8,759 nucleotides of DNA from the NCBI GenBank assembly GCA_902805485.1, contig CADCTM010000450.1, positions 1 through 8,759 of the forward strand, given 5' to 3'. The position numbers and the translations under genes are program-made. Shown one piece after another: positions 6,326 through 8,759 of this stretch; the stretch's first letter is position 1; each line of letters opens with the position of its first letter. Source of the stretch: an uncultured Coleofasciculus sp. (GTDB lineage Bacteria; Cyanobacteriota; Cyanobacteriia; Cyanobacteriales; Coleofasciculaceae). The notes under the pieces were generated by a model that did not search any database, was not told where the DNA came from, and was given only the letters and a program-made list of their open reading frames with translations.

Positions 6326-6384
6326 CTCACCCTCACCCCAACCCTCTCCCTTAAGGAGACAAGAGGCTAGGGGATGAGGGTGAG
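6326..6384. repeat. Imperfect inverted repeat, dispersed CCCTCACCCCAACCCTCTCCC-type element
   Basis: The left arm CTCACCCTCACCCC (6326-6339) continues as AACCCTCTC to 6348. The right arm at 6361-6384 ends GGGGATGAGGGTGAG. The arms pair over about 20 bases with a bulge and a few mismatches around a 12-base loop that contains CCTTAAGG. Sequences of this CCCTCACCCCAACCCTCTCCC type are familiar as many-copy intergenic hairpins in cyanobacterial genomes, so this is likely a MITE- or REP-like repeat. Lying just after trxC, it may also act as a terminator or mRNA 3'-end stabiliser. Confidence 0.72.
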
Positions 6385-6462
6385 TCCCTTTTTGGGAGGT
6401 TGTGCCACTTGCCTTAACTGTGCAGCAGATACCTATTTATTAAATTATTTATTTCCACACAT

Positions 6463-6497
6463 AACCATTGGTAGAAACAATCAGCCGATGGTTTTTT
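6463..6497 (+). terminator. Intrinsic terminator-like hairpin upstream of ndhF1
   Basis: AACCATTGG (6463-6471) pairs with CCGATGGTT (6485-6493) through nine pairs, one a wobble, across a 13-base loop. The T run 6492-6497 overlaps the stem end and is followed by GTATTTTG. This fits a modest rho-independent terminator for the trxC transcript. The stem is only moderately GC-rich, so it may be leaky. Confidence 0.5.
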
Positions 6498-6533
6498 GTA
6501 TTTTGTAGGTGCTTTAACCCTTTAGTTTTAAAC

Positions 6534-6563
6534 TTGAGTCACCTTAATTACAGTAGGTATATT
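6534..6563 (+). promoter_or_regulatory. Candidate sigma70-type promoter of ndhF1
   Basis: TTGAGT (6534-6539) is separated by 18 bases from TATATT (6558-6563). The implied start near 6570 leaves a leader of about 50 bases before the ndhF1 ATG. It lies just downstream of a terminator-like hairpin, which supports independent transcription of ndhF1. The call rests on sequence match alone. Confidence 0.45.
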
Positions 6564-6621
6564 TCCCAGAGTGTTAAGGTTTTGCCAGAATAGTAACGAA
6601 ATCTAAAGTAGGCTGTCTTCA

Positions 6622-8679
6622 ATGGAACCGCTTTATCAGTACGCCTGGCTAGTTGCCGCGCTGCCCTTAGCAGGGGCAATGCTGGTTGGTCTTGGGCTAA
6701 TCTCACTAAACAAAGCTACAAACGGTCTGCGAAAGTTAAATGCTTCGTTCATTGTCTCCCTCCTAGGGGCGGCAATGGGTCTTTCCTTTGCGTTGCTTTG
6801 GAGTCAAATCCACGGACATGAAGCTTATACCCGCACTTTTGAGTGGGCGGCGGCGGGAAATTTTCACCTGAGAATGGGCTATACGATTGATCACTTGACC
6901 GCACTGATGCTGGTAATTGTGACAACCGTAGCTTTCCTGGTGATGATTTACACCGACGGTTATATGGCTCATGATCCTGGGTATGTTCGTTTTTATGCCT
7001 ATCTGAGTCTGTTTAGTTCTTCAATGTTGGGTCTGGTCATTAGTCCCAACTTGGTACAGATTTATATTTTCTGGGAACTAGTAGGTATGTGTTCGTACCT
7101 CCTAGTTGGCTTTTGGTATGACCGCAAGGCAGCGGCAGATGCTTGTCAAAAAGCCTTCGTTGTTAACCGAGTCGGTGACTTTGGCTTATTGTTGGGCATT
7201 TTGGGGCTGTACTGGGCAACTGGTAGCTTTGAATTTGACGTAATTGGCGCACACCTCAACGCCTTTGTGGAATCAGGCATCCTCAGTGCTTCTTTAGCTG
7301 CCTTATTCGCGGTTTTGGTGTTTCTCGGTCCTGTTGCCAAATCAGCGCAATTTCCCCTCCACGTCTGGCTACCGGACGCGATGGAAGGTCCTACACCCAT
7401 CTCAGCCTTGATTCATGCTGCGACGATGGTGGCAGCGGGTGTATTTTTGATTGCCCGGATGTACCCGGTGTTTGATGGCATCCCGTTGGTGATGAATGTT
7501 ATCGCTTGGACGGGCGCATTTACTGCCTTTTTAGGGGCGTCAATTGCCATCACTCAAAATGACATCAAGAAGGGTCTAGCTTATTCCACGATTTCCCAAT
7601 TGGGCTACATGGTAATGGCAATGGGTATTGGTGCTTATAGCGCCGGCTTATTCCACCTGATGACTCATGCTTACTTCAAAGCGATGCTGTTCCTGGGTTC
7701 AGGTTCCGTAATTCATGGCATGGAAGAAGTCGTGGGTCATGACCCCGTTTTGGCGCAGGATATGCGAATGATGGGCGGTTTACGGAAGTTTATGCCCATT
7801 ACTTCCCTGACGTTTTTGATTGGTACTCTTGCTATTTCCGGAATTCCACCCTTTGCTGGGTTCTGGTCGAAGGATGAAATCTTAGGCAGTGCCTTTGGCG
7901 CAAATCCGGCGTTATGGTTAATTGGTTGGTCAACGGCTGGATTGACGGCTTTTTATATGTTCCGGATGTATTTCTCCACGTTTGAGGGAGAATTCCGGGG
8001 CAATAATCAGGAAATTCGCCATCAACTAAAAGCCGCAGTGGGGGAACCATTGCCTGCTTTTGGTCCTGGTGCAATGGATATCAAAGAACTTGCACACGAG
8101 GCGGCACATGATCACCACCATAGTGAGTTTCCTCATGAGTCACCGTTAACGATGACGCTGCCTTTGTTATTGCTGGCAGTACCATCAACCTTGATTGGTT
8201 TGGTGGGGATGCCGTTTAATAACTACTTCGAGGAGTTTATTCATCCGGCTGGGGAAGCGATGACGGAAGTTGTGGCAGAAGCTGAGGCGTTTAATTTGAA
8301 CGAGTTTCTGATCATGGGTGGTAATTCTGTGGGAATTGCCCTGATTGGGATTACTTTGGCTTCGCTGATGTACTTACGCGGTAAGATTAGCCCGAAAGAA
8401 ATCGCCAATAAAATCAGACCCCTGTATGAGTTTTCCCTGAATAAGTGGCACATTGATGACCTTTACCACAATGTATTCGTCATTAGTTTGCGCCGCATTG
8501 CACGGCAAATCATGGAAGTGGACTACCGCGTGGTCGATGGTGCAGTCAACCTCACCGGCTTTTTCACTTTGGTAAGCGGTGAAGGGCTGAAATATCTGGA
8601 GAATGGTCGCGCTCAATTTTATGCCCTAATCGTATTTGCTGCCGTCCTCGGTTTGGTAATTGTCTCCGGGATTACCTAA
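6622..8679 (+). CDS. ndhF1: NAD(P)H-quinone oxidoreductase subunit 5 (NdhF1), NDH-1 complex
   Basis: The protein has 685 residues, normal for NdhF1, the NuoL/MrpA-like distal membrane subunit of NDH-1L in thylakoid membranes. NDH-1L takes electrons from ferredoxin to plastoquinone and pumps protons in respiration and cyclic flow. About 16 membrane helices are expected. Proton-channel residues are present: E152 in FWELVGMCSYLL (E. coli NuoL E144 position), K240 in GPVAKSAQFPLHVWLPDAM (K229), K353 in HAYFKAMLFL (K342) and K417-D418 in GFWSKDEI (K399-D400). The C-terminal part (about 560-685) has the extended region of NuoL-type subunits, with the lateral helix expected there. A His-rich hydrophilic loop lies at 492-505. 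The N-terminus MEPLYQYAWL and overall fit favour the F1 (NDH-1L) paralogue over the CO2-uptake F3 and F4 forms. In many cyanobacteria ndhD1 follows, and it would lie beyond the right edge. The start has only a weak AGG about 12 bases upstream. Confidence 0.96.
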   Translation: MEPLYQYAWLVAALPLAGAMLVGLGLISLNKATNGLRKLNASFIVSLLGAAMGLSFALLWSQIHGHEAYTRTFEWAAAGNFHLRMGYTIDHLTALMLVIVTTVAFLVMIYTDGYMAHDPGYVRFYAYLSLFSSSMLGLVISPNLVQIYIFWELVGMCSYLLVGFWYDRKAAADACQKAFVVNRVGDFGLLLGILGLYWATGSFEFDVIGAHLNAFVESGILSASLAALFAVLVFLGPVAKSAQFPLHVWLPDAMEGPTPISALIHAATMVAAGVFLIARMYPVFDGIPLVMNVIAWTGAFTAFLGASIAITQNDIKKGLAYSTISQLGYMVMAMGIGAYSAGLFHLMTHAYFKAMLFLGSGSVIHGMEEVVGHDPVLAQDMRMMGGLRKFMPITSLTFLIGTLAISGIPPFAGFWSKDEILGSAFGANPALWLIGWSTAGLTAFYMFRMYFSTFEGEFRGNNQEIRHQLKAAVGEPLPAFGPGAMDIKELAHEAAHDHHHSEFPHESPLTMTLPLLLLAVPSTLIGLVGMPFNNYFEEFIHPAGEAMTEVVAEAEAFNLNEFLIMGGNSVGIALIGITLASLMYLRGKISPKEIANKIRPLYEFSLNKWHIDDLYHNVFVISLRRIARQIMEVDYRVVDGAVNLTGFFTLVSGEGLKYLENGRAQFYALIVFAAVLGLVIVSGIT

Positions 8680-8680
8680 A

Positions 8681-8700
8681 TAGTTGTTAGTTGTTAGTTG
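8681..8700 (+). repeat. Short heptamer tandem repeat (TAGTTGT x about 2.9)
   Basis: TAGTTGT TAGTTGT TAGTTG begins one base after the ndhF1 stop codon. It is a short tandemly repeated (STRR-like) heptamer of the kind scattered between genes in filamentous cyanobacteria. No gene is seen in the remaining bases to 8759. Confidence 0.7.
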
Positions 8701-8759
8701 CGCGAGTTATTAGTGGTCAGGAAACTGGTCGCCTAAACGAAAGATTCAGTTAAATTCTG

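Larger units (their letters stand above)
6298..6621. other. 324-bp spacer between trxC and ndhF1
   Basis: No gene is seen here. In order it holds a long imperfect hairpin of dispersed-repeat type (6326-6384) with a small hairpin TCCC-TTTTT-GGGA after it (6385-6397), an AT-rich stretch (about 6430-6460), a terminator-like hairpin with a T run (6463-6497), and a promoter candidate (6534-6563) about 58 bases before ndhF1. The layout suggests that transcripts from Z-ISO and trxC end here and that ndhF1 has its own promoter. Confidence 0.7.

Overview
The window reads as chromosomal DNA of a filamentous-type cyanobacterium. The main reasons are an NdhF1 subunit of the photosynthetic NDH-1 complex, an RbcR/Ycf30-type LysR regulator close to its plastid-encoded relatives, a plant-like 15-cis-zeta-carotene isomerase, a WCGLC thioredoxin (TrxC, a type known only from cyanobacteria), and nine copies of the cyanobacterial HIP1 octamer GCGATCGC. 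The genus cannot be fixed from this window.

Left part (1-3855, minus strand). A compact three-gene unit reads right to left. It starts with a Ser/Thr kinase that has a four-Cys N-terminus and a C-terminal membrane domain. Next is a membrane-anchored LivK-like (type I fold) binding protein, and last a membrane-anchored PstS-like (type II fold) binding protein that runs off the left edge. Gaps are 30 bp and then a 1-nt TAATG overlap. Both binding proteins begin with the same short M-x-Q-K-N-E leader before one transmembrane helix, and neither has a lipobox. The window shows no permease or ATPase. The unit therefore looks more like a ligand-sensing or envelope signalling module than a transporter. 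This is the least understood and most interesting part of the window.

Middle (3966-5141). The rbcR-type regulator is on the minus strand and is divergent from the next gene across a 186-bp spacer that probably holds its control sites.

Right part (5142-8679, plus strand). The order is Z-ISO (carotenoid isomerase), trxC (atypical thioredoxin), a 324-bp spacer, then complete ndhF1. The spacer carries a long imperfect hairpin of a dispersed-repeat type, a terminator-like hairpin and a good sigma70-type promoter for ndhF1. A TTGTTAG-type heptamer repeat begins just after the ndhF1 stop codon. As inference, this block gathers functions tied to redox state and carbon supply: cyclic electron flow and respiration through NDH-1, thioredoxin signalling, carotenoid synthesis, and the LysR-type carbon-assimilation regulator.
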